Origin: Fomitopsis serialis
Lineage: Eukaryota > Basidiomycota > Agaricomycetes > Polyporales > Fomitopsidaceae
Direction: 5' to 3'
Length of the DNA: 64,000 nucleotides
NCBI RefSeq assembly: GCF_022376445.1
Contig: NW_025955029.1
Span: 1-64,000, forward strand
The notes under the pieces are model-generated. The model searched no databases. It saw only the letters and a program-made list of their open reading frames with translations, and was not told the DNA's origin. The stretch's first letter is position 1, and the number at the start of each line of letters is the position of its first letter. Both the position numbers and the translations under genes were made by a program. Positions 35,801-46,806 of this stretch are shown here, piece after piece.

Positions 35801-36250
35801 CATGTCACACGAATCTCGCGGAATGTAAAGGTAGCCTCTAGTAATCATTCTGTCCGATTGCATTTCTAAGCTGAAGCTCTACAGTACAGAACAGCATCCA
35901 AGATCAGCTATGGCGAAGTACTGTATTATTTCCAGGTCAAGACAGTCGATGTGCGCTGCAAAACACTTGCTCTTGTTGCTCAATATGGATCACCAAATCG
36001 TCGCTTACTCGAGATGTCCTCTGGGGTTGTATGGGCCTGCCATGCGGGAGGTGATAATGCACTTACAGTCATTGATGTCAAGAACATCATAGCATGTTCA
36101 GCGATGATACCATTCTCGCCACCAGGCTTCGATGTTTCTGACACAAACAAGGTATATTTTGCAATGGACAAGATGGGCGTGGAGATGGATGTACTGGGTG
36201 GTCTTAGCAGCACTGACACATATAATATGGACGAAGATGAGGATATGTAG
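32841..36250 (+). CDS. Tnp2-like (Plavaka group) transposase
   Basis: Exons 32841-33254, 33305-35830 and 35885-36250 give 1101 residues; introns of 50 and 54 bp keep the frame. The N-terminus has a Cys cluster C26, C28, C31, C37 with H47, a likely DNA-binding zinc module. Next comes CPNSCLAYTGPY with a CPHC pair (C336, C340, C353, C356), a hallmark of fungal Tnp2/Plavaka proteins. The catalytic region follows: FSMDGAQLY with D452, then PGPNKPKNSDSYLF, a VEADAVGAPDL segment near residues 540-548, and GHHGKKGCRNGC near 554-564. These are the expected places for an RNase H-fold active site. The C-terminal part (TMERTIGDLGGEI) and the acidic end (DEDEDM) are also typical. It is uninterrupted and probably active, cutting the element at its terminal repeats. 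It is followed by the accessory gene on the same strand. Confidence 0.88.
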
Positions 36251-36456
36251 TCGTAGAAGTAGCTAGTCATATACAATTGTGTCAGTCGGATTCAGGAAGC
36301 CCGAGCAGAGCAAGCGAGGTACGGTATACTAAATTAGGCGCTCTGTACTTGTGTTGTGGCGTCGTCTCTGAGTCGACCTGCCGGCGACAGCCACGACGTA
36401 GGTTGCTGTGGCAGAGAACAATATCTACGTTGCTGGTGCTCTCTGCTGCACATCTC

Positions 36457-39366
36457 ATGCCTCCGCTCTTTACTCCAGACTATGGATTTGGCACCGAGTA
36501 TGCAGGAACATTCTTAGGCTCCTCGTCGCCGCTCTCCTCTGGCACCGGCCTCAGCTTAGAAGTCGACTACAACGATCCTTTCACGCCGCCTCCCCGACGC
36601 GCAAGCAGTACACTACCTAATGGAAACATATTGGAGCCACACTCATTTGTACAAGTACGTGCCACCATGCTTTGGAATACCGGATTGCACTAATCTAGCC
36701 ATCGTCTGAATGTTGTGACATGTCAGACCAACCCTGCAAGCTTCGGTGCACATAGCCTTAATGAACACAATTTTCAAGTATATATGTCACAGGCTGGCCA
36801 CGATATGTTATTGCGTGCGCAAAACCGCACGTATCAGATGCGGCTGCAGCAGATCGAACGCCTTAATACTGAGAACCAGGAATTATTAATCTTCAAGTTT
36901 GTTCTTTCCTGCACGGTGTATGCTTCTCGTTGTACTAATTACGAACCTATTTGATGTCCAATAGGAAGTTATATAACAACATCATCGAGCGAATCCCATC
37001 ACTTATCGGCATGGCTGCGCATGCTACGCCAGCTACCACCGGGTCCAATCATGCCCATACAACGCCGCCCACACCAGGAGTAGCTCCGTGGGCGAACTCC
37101 CGAGTCACTCTTGGTCTTGGGCTCCAGCTACCCTGCCCACCACCTTTGCCACCTGCAATTCACTACTGGACACGAGCCGACTGGACTGCCCGTGACAAGA
37201 CGAAGGCAGGGAAGCAGGGACCCCAGCCGGAAGATCAGAACGTAGCACAGCACTATATGGAGGATGAGAATGGAGAGCCAGTATCAGGATATGTGGCGAA
37301 ACAGGCGCGTACGATGCTCCAAGCATTGTTTCACTCACTCCATTGGAGTGGCCAGGCAGCCCCGTCGTCTCAGACTCTCTCGCATGAAGCCCGTGTATAC
37401 CTCCACGTCTCCTTGTCGACACACTTCCCTATGCTCCTTTACTGCGTCGGTGGCACCTGGAAGATCGACCACTTCATTAGCCAGCATTATCCCGGGTTCT
37501 ACAGGAGGCATGTCCTCAACAAAGGGTGCCCAAGCGAGCTTGATCTGAAGCAGGAGCCCACCGAGGAGAAGTTCGACGATGACAACGACAAGTCGGACGC
37601 CGAAGCCGCGATCCCTGCCACTCCTGTCAAACCCGTCAAACGTCCTGCCAGAGGACATGGCGACAAGCACCGGCGGCGCAAGAAGGCCCGAGATAACGCG
37701 CCAGTTACCATCGACCTTGCTGGCTCGGACGGCGATGTTCCTATGGGTGCACCGGCTCAGGCTGACTTGGCAGCTCCTGCGAGTCCTGCGAGCAATATCG
37801 AAGTCTCGGCATCAGCGACACCGGGCAACATTGCGACATCTAGTACCACGGCTTGCGCTCCCCTGGTGCCCGCCTCAATGTCTATTGCCCACCCCTACCC
37901 TCAGATCACTCCCGACATGCACTCTTGTACTGCAGATGATGGCGCCATCCGTGTTGTTGAGACAGACACCGCTGACACGTCGCGGTCTCGCGTTCGATCC
38001 GACTCGGCCCTGAGTTACGTTGACAGCCTCCCACAACCTCACGCCACTGCCACCCCAGGAAGTATGCCTGTTCAGGCTGCTGCGACAGTGGCAGCGAGTA
38101 CCACTCATGTCAACAAGGTGGTCCATCCGGATCATAGCTTGCTGCCGACTCGGACTCTCCCGGGTCACAGCAGCTCTGAGGCGGTCGTGACAACGAACGG
38201 TCGTGAAGCCGCGATAAGCGAGGAGATGCGCGAGATGGACACTAGTACGACCCACACCCTACCATCTGAGTGTGTTCCCAGGCTAACCTGGCCTCGCGTA
38301 GATACTCAGGCCACCGACATGCTTCCGGTCAGCCTCGAAGTCGAGAGCAACACGGTGCCCGGAAACACACCTACATCTCGCGGCGTCCCCGAGCCATCGA
38401 TCGCCAATCCTGTTGTGATGGCGCCGAGCACAGCTACTCGCATGGACTTGAACGCGTCGGAGACAGATACTTCGACTCACATTGGCGCCTTCGACCAGTC
38501 GACCTCAGCAACTCATGGTGTCAGCCACCCTCCGCCTCCTGCTCCTCGTACTGCGCTAGTTTCGAGTCACGTCAGTGATCCACAGAGGGCCAATCCGGAT
38601 GACGTGTGCTCCCAGGCCCCAAATCTCGGCAGCAGCACTATACCGGATCCTACATTGTCCAGCACCCCAGTGCCAGCTCCCACTAATAGTTCGCAGATCT
38701 CTGCGACTCGGAACACATTTGTACCTCCGCCAAGACCTATGTAAGCTGCCCCCGAGGCGTGTCGCAATGTCTTTACTGACTACAATTCCGAGTAGGCCAG
38801 TTTCCCGTAGGGCTAGGAGCCCTATTAGGCAATTGCCTGATACCTCCGACTCGGTGCCCGTGGCCGCCGAACGCGATCCTGCGTTACAATCACACGATAC
38901 ACCGCAGCCAGCTATGGCGACTTCTGGGACAGACGAGCAGGCTTCGACGTCGAACGAGGCTGTAAAAGCGTCTACCGAACTGAGGTCTACGATCAATGAG
39001 AAGTTTGTCCACTTACTGTCCTGCCGTCTTCCTGTTGTGCTGACAATGATGATCATTGATCTCTATAGACAGGTCCATCTGGCGAAGTATATCCAAGTTC
39101 ACGGCGAGGATGCACTCCTTTGCGATTGGCGCGAGGCATACAAGAATGACCGGAAGGACCAGACGAAGCTCGCGGTGAGACCGATGTGTCATTGAGTCAT
39201 AGAATGTGTTGTCATTGCTCACCCTGGGTTGTGTAGGCTTTAAGAAAGGAGACTGAGGCAGCAAAGGCGAAGGTGCGTGTACTACATCCGTCTTCGATGA
39301 TGTTGATCTCAACAAATTGCCTCGGCGCAGCGCACGAATGCAAAGGGCAAGGCGAAGGCTCGCTGA
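36457..39366 (+). CDS. Plavaka-element accessory protein, unknown function
   Basis: Seven exons (36457-36654, 36727-36896, 36965-38740, 38796-39002, 39069-39174, 39237-39272, 39331-39366) give 842 residues, all frame-consistent. It begins with a disordered region and a short coiled coil (LQQIERLNTENQELLIF). A folded part follows with PPAIHYWTRADW and GGTWKIDHFISQHYPGFYRR, then a long Ser/Thr/Pro-rich linker with basic clusters (HGDKHRRRKKARD). It ends with a small conserved piece (LLCDWREAYKNDRKDQTKL) and a Lys/Arg/Ala tail. Basic patches and the acidic linker suggest a nuclear DNA- or chromatin-associated partner of the transposase, comparable in place to TnpA of CACTA elements. That role is inference; I do not recognise a domain. 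Confidence 0.8.
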
Positions 39367-39806
39367 TTCGCGCCAATGCCAGTGGATTGATCTACGAAGA
39401 CGCGCATTTCGCAGTGAGCTACGAACTAATACTTTAACTAATGGGCATGGGTTCCTGTAGCTCGATGCTACTCGCCGCTCGATGCTACTAGTAGTATATG
39501 ATGCTGTAGTTTGTCACACTGCTACGGATTGCTGAATATATGCCATTCGATGGGATTATATGTTGCTCGAGGAGCACAATCTGGGATCAGTTCTATGACA
39601 ATCTACCAGAATTGTTGGCTAGGTACTACTCAAATCGACACCGAACGATAGCTACATCAATATGAGCCGTCTTCTGTCTGTCGTGAGCGAACAACTCAGA
39701 ATTTGTGACTGACGTCGACCACAATCTATGGAAGTCGACATCATCCGATGTTTGTCTCATTTTGGTTTTGATGTCGATTTTGGTCGAACACCAGCAGTCT
39801 GACACC

Positions 39807-39852
39807 AGACAATCCACACGGATCACTCTGAAACTTTGGCGTTTTCACTGGG
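39807..39852. repeat. Right terminal inverted repeat of Plavaka-like element
   Basis: Ends GGCGTTTTCACTGGG, the inverted counterpart of the left terminus, with one extra terminal base compared with the left. Confidence 0.7.
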
Positions 39853-39860
39853 CCTCCACC
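39853..39860. repeat. Probable 8-bp target duplication, right
   Basis: CCTCCACC, identical to 32217-32224. Confidence 0.65.
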
Positions 39861-39898
39861 ATTCCCGCGTCGGTCACCGGCGTCGTCGGAGCACAGGG

Positions 39899-40760
39899 CG
39901 CACGACGATGGTGAACATGCAGGGCCAATGCCCCGCATGCAGATGCAGCCGACGAACGGGCAGCGGGTGTGACAGCGAAGGGCGAGGGTGAGTGTACACA
40001 CACACGAGCGAACGAGCTGACCACGGCCACAGGATGCGGTGACGTGCAGAACAACCCGCACGTCGACCGCGAGCACGCAGGGCTCATGTCTCGCGTGCAA
40101 ACACAGCCGACGGGCGGACCACGGGCACGGGTGCGAGGGCGGGTGGGTGCGAGGGCAGGTGGGTGCGAGGGAGGGTGGGTGCGAGGGCGTGCAGGCGGAC
40201 AGGTGGATGGGCGGGCGAGCACACGGTCAGCTACACGGGCAGACAAGGGGACGGGTGGATGCGCGGATGCGCGGATGGGTAGGACAGTGGGCAGACAGGT
40301 AAGCAGGCAGGCGACAGCACATGTCCACTGCGAGCGCGCTGAGCGAATGCCCAGTACGCAGACGCAGCCGACAACTGCAGACGCAGGCACTCAAGCTGAT
40401 AAAGAGCAGGAGGGCGGACGGTTGAGTGGGCGGGCGGACGAGCGGCGGGTGGACGAGCAAGCGGACGGATGGACCAGCGGGCAGGCGGATCAGCGGCGGG
40501 AGGACCAGCGGGCAGCCGGCGAGCGGCAGGTGGACGAGCCGGTGAGCAGACTGATACGTTGACAAGCAGACAAGCGGGCGAGCGGGTGAGTAGACGGACA
40601 AGCAGGTGAACGGGAAAGTGCGAGTGCGAGACTGCGAGAGGGCGCGAGGGCGAGAGGGTAAGCAGGCGGACACAGAGTGCGGACCAGCACCACACGCACG
40701 GCGACCGCGAGCGTGCAGGGCAATTGCTCCGCACGCAAGCATGGCCGACGAACGGAAGGC
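39899..40760 (+). repeat. G-rich minisatellite with four interspersed 55-bp units
   Basis: The plus strand is rich in gcgagggcgggtggg- and gcgggcggacgag-type runs with degenerate 8-12 bp periodicity. Four copies of a longer unit with the core gcatgcagaygcagccgacgaacgg occur at about 39899-39957, 40056-40112, 40318-40375 and 40690-40755. The spacing grows, so the G-rich runs between them have expanded. Frames across it are Arg/Gly-rich artefacts. G-runs may form G-quadruplexes. Confidence 0.7.
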
Positions 40761-41694
40761 GGGCGCGTCAGTGATAAGTGACCGCAATGATGGGCAGGGC
40801 CGGGGCGCGCAACGCACACCAACTGCGCCGGGCAACTGCCCTACTGCCCCTGCACGCAGATACGGCCAAGATGTCACTAAATAGAGACCTTGTAATGGTA
40901 GTAATAACATTGTATTCTATGCATATACAGTACCCACCGCCGCCAAGCCCAAAGTCAATGATTCACCGCTCGCAACTCAAAGAACCAGTACACTAGTGTA
41001 GATAGACATCCCTACCGAATACGAGAATAGCTTGTGTGTTGTACTGCACCCTCATGTGTTGTATTCCTTCAGTATATGTAACTAGACATGCATCTATTCA
41101 CTATTGTAGCATAGAAGACATGCACGTATACTGCGAAACGGCCAGAGCGCGAGTCGCACGTATGTTGCAGGCCTAAGTAGGACCGTTAAACACATTGTGA
41201 TTGGCCAGGAACAGCCCGAGCACATCGGAGTTGCCCAATGCGGTGAGGCAACAAATAGATACAAACGTTGAGTTTACGGGCGCCCGCAAGGTTCGCCCAG
41301 GTACTACTATAGCTGTTCCTTCTACCCACCCCAGCCTGACCCTCGGACCAGCACGAACGGTGATGCGCCGACCAGCACAAGCAGCGGCGCGGTGACCAGC
41401 ACGAATGGCGCGTAAGCAGGTACGAATGCGACCATTTCAGTGGGTACAAACAGCGGCACGTTGACAAAGACGAACAGTGCGTCTGCAGGGACGAATGGTG
41501 CGTCTGCGGGTACGAACAGCAGCGTATCGACCAGCAGGGTCCCTGCGGAATACACGGGCAGCATCATGCATATCATGATCATCGACGGTGTCGACTGCAG
41601 CCCGTACGTCCCCTCCGCCTCGTCTCAAACACTGTCGCTGACACTTGACCTCCGTGGGAAGCTGCATGCGCACTGTACCTGGTGCTCCAGGAGC
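40761..41694. other. Flank between minisatellite and split gene
   Basis: No supported gene. At about 41335-41540 the plus strand has a degenerate repeat built on accagcacgaayggtgcg. It would read as a Ser/Thr/Asn/Gly-rich peptide (AGTNGASAGTN), but a stop at about 41418 breaks it. Possibly the end of an eroded repetitive protein gene. Confidence 0.4.
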
Positions 41695-42060
41695 CTACGA
41701 GCCGTCGTCTACGCCCGCGAACCCGAGCTTGGTGAGCACAGCGTGGAGCATGCCGCGCCCGGCCTGTATTGGCGTAGGTACGAACTACGAAGGAGTCGAG
41801 GCAATTGAGGCCTACCCACCACCCCAGTTGCTGCGGCTCGCACCCGCCCACCATCTACGATTTCGCTCTTTGCCGTCCCACATATAGAGTCGTCGGCATT
41901 CACGACCACGACCTCCCCACGGCTCTACTTCTCGGAACTGTGGCTGCATGCACCACCTCACCATGACGTATGCGCTCCTTGCGCACGCCGCGTGCGCGCT
42001 CAGCTGCCGTTGCAGGTCCCCGAGCGCATCGTGCAGGTCGTGGAAGAGTGCAAGTGCGGG

Positions 42061-42068
42061 ACGAAGCG
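42061..42068. repeat. 8-bp target site duplication, left (KDZ)
   Basis: ACGAAGCG directly before the left terminal repeat, identical to 50824-50831. Confidence 0.9.
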
Positions 42069-42414
42069 CACCTCGACATCCCAATACCCTAAGCTTATAA
42101 GCTTGACAGACGGGGGTCCCCTGTCAAGCTAGTAAGCTTGCATAGGCGTAATCCCCACCACCGCCGGTAGCACCGCGGGTTCGCGACCGGTACTACTGGA
42201 TATGGTGTTAGATGCTGCCGGGGCTATCGGGCCTGTTATCTACTGCGATAAGATCACCGTCCCGCCCTCGGGCGCCGTCGCTCCTGGGCCGAGTCCCGCT
42301 CCCCTCGGCGTTGTCTCGGCGGCGCTTCCCCGCCTCCCACGCGCCATCGCGCGCGCTGTCGTCCTCGTCGTCGGCCACAACGACGACGACTAACACCTTC
42401 CCTGGGTCCGTTTT
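42069..42414. repeat. Left terminal inverted repeat of KDZ element
   Basis: 346 bp that appear identical by eye to the reverse complement of 50478-50823, ending where gtccgtttt diverges. About 20 bp in lies a hairpin (agcttgacag ... ctgtcaagct around a gggggtccc centre, near 42099-42131) flanked by aagctt motifs, likely a transposase-binding structure. Confidence 0.92.
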
Positions 42415-42693
42415 TGCCCGTTTCTTTTGTGATTCATTCATCGTGTGTCGTAGGTAGGGACTCAGGTGTAAGTAGTATGCTCGTGCTGGAGTTCCACTTG
42501 CAATAGGACATGACATTATAAACATACTGACTACTACATGATGACATGGACGAGAGCACAAGACAACAGCCAGCTCGACTACCATCGACATCAACAGCAG
42601 CGAGGTCGTCGGGGGACGAGGGAACGAGCACGGTAACCTAAGAGCGCGGCATGCATTGGTCGACGCGGCGCTGCGGTGGTCATCGGCGCGATC

Positions 42694-44753
42694 CTAAGCA
42701 GCGGCCGACGGCGACGCAGGGCCTGGCGCGATGGCCGGTACCATTCCTTGCACGAAGGTCGGCGCGTCTGACGTGGGCATTGATGTGGCACCCTGCACGG
42801 TGCTCGACACGGCGGTCGATGTAGCACCCGGCGTAGACGTTGGAGCAGTTGTCGGCGATGGAGCAGTTGTCGACGAAGCAGCATTCGTTGCCTGTGTGTT
42901 GCTCTGCTGACTCGCCTTCTTCGTGTTCCGCTTCTTCGGAGCCTTCGGCGTCGACGCAGTGCTTTTTGCAGCCTTTGGAGCCTTCGGCGTCGAAGTGCCT
43001 TTCACGTGGCTCTTCCTCGTCTTCTCCTTGACTAGCCGTACAGTTCCATCGGAGTCGGTGAACATGTTCATGCTGACGAAGTCGGCGAGGGGTACTCCAC
43101 CGCGCGGACGCTTTTCGGGGTGTGCCCCTTCGCCAGGGCTGTCGGGAGCACTCCTCTTATCACCGACTGACGCCTCACTCGCATCCATGCCAGTGACACT
43201 GGGCCTGCCAGTAGTTGAGTCTGTAGAGGGTGGGCTTGCTGTGACGTCGGGTGCTGCAGTTGGGTCCACGGAGCTGTCACCTGCACATTCGTGTAAGACT
43301 TGTATGAGTGCTAATACAACACTTCACGAGTGTGTACAGCGCACCTTGGTTCGATACTCCACCTTCGCCATCCTGCCCTTGCCCTCCCTCCACCACTACA
43401 CTGCTAGCTTCCACATCCGACGCCGCTGCGAGCTCCTCGATCTTCCGCCTGCGCTCCTCCTGGTACAACTTCCACTCACTGTCATTCAGCTTCCGGAAGC
43501 CCGCGACGCCATTCTCGAGAGCCGCAACGACGATCTTCAGGTTGTTCCTGTTGCCGATGTCGGTAGGACACGCGAAGGGAATCCCAGTCGGCCAGCCAAA
43601 CATGATGGTATGGTTAGGATCACCGATCTGCGCACGGAAGGAGTGGTAGTTCATGGTTGTTACATGGGCAGGGTCGATGGCAGCATCTACATACTCGTCA
43701 ATAGGGCAGCGTCGTGAACGAGTATGTAAGACGTACTCAGTTTCTCCAACACAAGCTTCGAGAGTTGTTTCTTGATATTCTGTGTCACCTCCTTGTAGTT
43801 CGCGGTAACCCCTGTACATATCATGAGCTATCTTCCGAGTACAACACGTCGAACATGACATACCTTTTACCCCAGATATATTATGGGCTTCCATTCGAAC
43901 TACGAACTCCATGACACTCATCCCTGTCACGAGCTCAATGAACTCAGCTGCACGCGGTGTAGTGGATGTGACAAAGGGCATAGAAGGCGAGTCGGGGCTG
44001 CCCCTGAATGCAAATAGAATACTATCCGTGGTCGTCCGGCACTTTAACGCCTCGAGCTATGAGCCGTTGCGTTCATAAGCTCCGTAGAATGGAAAGAGTA
44101 CTTCAGTACTCACATCACCTTTCTGGACAGATAACGACGCACGCGTGTCTGAATACGACGCCACGTCATTGTTGTGTGTCCCATACTTTCGGTTTGCTCG
44201 TTTCGCTCCGAGTTCCTTCACAGCCTCCTGAGTGGCCTCCGCCTGCTCCTCCTTCGACATGGCATGCCACAGAACTGATAATTCCTTCGAGAGGTCGCTG
44301 GTCTTCATCCGCGGGGCGCCTTCCGGCAGCTCTGGCAAGATGTCAGGGTGTATTAGTCAGCCTCGACGCAGAAGACGTGCCATTGTTTCGCCGCTTCGTT
44401 TCAGCAGACATGTAGGCATTCCACGGCGACGTAGCTTTCTGGTAGACAGTTTTGTTGGGGCATTGCATGATCAAGCAGTGGTAATGCTGAACAGTCTTGC
44501 GTCCGAACTTCTCACGAAGAGCCACAGCTTCGGTCCACATGCGCTCCTTGACGCCTTTAAGTGCGGTGTCGATGTCTTCTGCCCTTCGAACTCGTGCCAC
44601 GGTGAGAATCTTCTTAGCTTCTGGAGAGAGTTTCCGGCCCGACCGATGCCTGTGCCTCCACGGTTTGCGCGTCAGCTGCTGTCCATCCCTTACCACCTTC
44701 TCGGGAAGGCGATCCAGGAGGCCAGTCAACTTCCGACTACTCAGAAGAGGCAT
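42694..44753 (-). CDS. KDZ-associated protein with HMG-box-like segment
   Basis: Six exons (44753-44381, 44331-44114, 44056-43864, 43811-43737, 43686-43345, 43280-42694) give 595 residues. The N-terminus is basic and helical. Residues about 109-165 (SPWNAYMSAETKRRN ... LSVLWHAMSKEEQAEA) resemble an HMG box: aromatic NAY start, basic middle, conserved W and the MSKEEQ helix. A conserved mid-domain follows (SILFAFRGSPDSP; FVVRMEAHNISG; HTIMFGWPTGIPF; ENGVAGFRKL). The tail is Lys/Thr/Pro-rich with a nuclear-type basic run (PKKRNTKK). Proteins of this layout recur beside KDZ transposases in Agaricomycetes, as far as I recall. A DNA-bending partner of the transposase is the likely role. The first intron must be GC-AG (GCACGT donor), because it alone restores the box. 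Confidence 0.78.
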
Positions 44754-44963
44754 GGCATAAGCTAGGAGAAGGGTGGGTGATTGGTATAGAGAGTACGTGG
44801 CAACTGTAGTTCATCGTCAGGGAGAAGTGAAAGCACAACCAAATATTCAATTTCCCAGCACGTGACATACATACGCATCCAATCATATTCCTAGTAGTAC
44901 ATGTACAGATGATGTACTCTGCACAGCAAGACAAACAATGGGTCTATTCGAACTGAAGAGAAG

Positions 44964-46372
44964 TCAACCACGGTCCACGAAATCTCCACGAAGCTCTGCC
45001 TTGATCATGCGATGCAGGAACTGCATCTCCCACTCGATTGCACCTCTCTCGACGAGGCAATCAACGAAGCCCTGCTCGCTGGGCATCTTCAGGTAGAGCC
45101 CATACATATACTCGCGCGACTGCAGAGTCCAGCCATGATGCGTGAGGTAAGAATCGACCCACGGGCCAAATGAAGGTGGGTCATCTGGGTCAGTTTGGAC
45201 ATGATCAACATTGCTGAGGTGCCGATGCGGCACAGGGCGTACGAGACTTGTGAGAGGTACATGGGAACGGGATGGATTTGGCAGAGGTCGTGGCATAGAA
45301 GATGTCGATGTAGGGGCTGTCGGGTTGGGCACAATAGATGGTGTCCCACGCGCATGTGGTCGCCCTGCAGTCGACGTGGTAGCTCCGCCTCGGGATGGCG
45401 CTCGTAGCTGACTAGCACGCAGTATGCTTGTTGCATACGGTGATGAATGACGGGAAGGTGATTCCGGATCACCCATCGAGTGTGCCTGGCGATCAGTCGG
45501 TGTCGCTGGTAAGCTGATTGTGCGTGTGAACGCCGTCGAAGCCTGTGGTCCATGCCGACGTTCGGTCGTACGAATCTGTTGAGAGGGGCCCGGAGAGAAC
45601 GTGCCGTGGTCCTTCCTCTGCGGTGTGCGCGGCTCTGAGCCTACCGACAATGCTATCAATACATTAGTACAGGGTGAATTATTGCAGTACATCCACGAAA
45701 GATAGGACGTACCGCGGAGTGCGTTCAAAGCCTGCTCATCATCGGCAACGACTTGCTCTGGCACCCCACCTGCAATGCCAGCGCAGATCTCGGCCAACAC
45801 ATCCTGTGTGTCAATGTCGGTGCCGCGCAACTTCGCGCCCTTGTTCATGAAGAAGGCAGCTGCAAGTGGGAAGAAGTCGAGTCGGCGATGTAGAGGACCC
45901 ACGAACCCTTTCGTGAGCTCCTCAGCCTGCCCGGGGCCGTACCTGAGCCCTGTTTATGAGATGGCGAGGGGTAAAAACAATGGAAGACGCACCAACTCTG
46001 CACAATCCCCGACTGAGACCCGTGTGCCACACTATACAGCTTGGGATATTTTGAAAGAACCGTACGTGCACCGGGTGACCTCAAGAAGGCGTGAACGATA
46101 TTGTGCAAGACATGGTCATCGACATTGACCTCGCCGCGTGCATCCGCAAGCAGTGGTTCACATGTCTCGACAACACGTTCTGCGTCCTCCTTGGATCGGC
46201 ATTGTATCGGGATAGGGAAGGGGTGGGGGTATTTGCCATAGGGCATCCATTCTTGACTGTATTGCAGTTGTCGATGTGGGAGATACTCGACCTCAGACTG
46301 ACGCACTCACCGATCATGATAGACCCCCGCATGATGACTCCCCAGAACCGCCCACCAGTATTTCGCATCCAT
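44964..46372 (-). CDS. KDZ-element protein with RNase H1-N/viroplasmin-like start
   Basis: Exons 46372-46311, 46256-45993, 45942-45713 and 45652-44964 give 414 residues, all frame-consistent. The first about 50 residues (KYWWAVLGSHHAGVYHDR then PIQCRSKEDAERVVE) follow the pattern of the RNase H1 N-terminal/viroplasmin fold: KYYAV..G..PGVY, then F/C.S.EEAE. That fold binds RNA-DNA hybrids or double-stranded RNA. A helical region with GPLHRRLDFFPLAAAFFMNKG and an acidic helix follows. Next is a long Ser/Pro/Arg-rich linker, and a conserved C-terminal piece (FGPWVDSYLTHHGW; RMIKAELRGDFVDRG). No RNase H catalytic domain is present. Its role in transposition is unknown; binding hybrids or ends is an inference. 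Confidence 0.72.
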
Positions 46373-46806
46373 TGCACGACGGCGAAGAAGTATCGATGAA
46401 AAGGATGAGTGAGCACGATGAGAGCTGATGAGGGATGATGAGAGTGATGAGTGAAGTAGTGAATGGTGGCGCGCGTTGAACGTCGAACGCCAATTGGCGT
46501 CCTAGTGCCACTGTGCGATGTTTGGTGTCTTCACCTTCACGCATTGTGGTTCCGCCGAGTCCTAGTGTCGGATTCAAACTTGATGTAGCATGCTTCGTAT
46601 ATGGATAAACATCGCTGTTCACCGTGACCGTGCAATTCGTCAGGAAGACCGAGAGGTCTAATGTACTAGGTGTGTGAATCGCGAGTTTGACATTGTACCA
46701 ACTTCAATGTTGTACAGCGTATTGCGGAGGATTTCGACATTCACGAACACGACAAATGGCAGAATAACATCATCATGAATAGTTTGTACATTACAGCTAA
46801 TAGTGT
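46373..46806. other. Non-coding spacer inside KDZ element
   Basis: Promoter of the viroplasmin-like gene and 3' flank of the transposase gene. A short run of gatgagagtgatgag-type repeats lies at about 46405-46455. Confidence 0.5.

Larger units (their letters stand above)
32225..39852 (+). mobile_element. Complete Plavaka/Tnp2-like DNA transposon
   Basis: A 7.6-kb element bounded by imperfect terminal inverted repeats beginning CCAGTGAAAACRCC and by the octamer CCTCCACC on both sides. The right end carries one extra C, so the boundary is certain only to a base. It holds two intact, multi-exon plus-strand genes: a 1101-residue Tnp2-like transposase and an 842-residue accessory protein. The first 615 bp and last 485 bp are non-coding. 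The intact genes suggest recent mobility. A CAGTG terminus with an 8-bp duplication resembles hAT ends more than CACTA ends, which makes the class assignment worth checking. Confidence 0.8.

Noticed and set aside
39969..40910. Frames of about 200 residues on both strands in the G-rich array
   Set aside because: Products of repeat composition; no conserved features.
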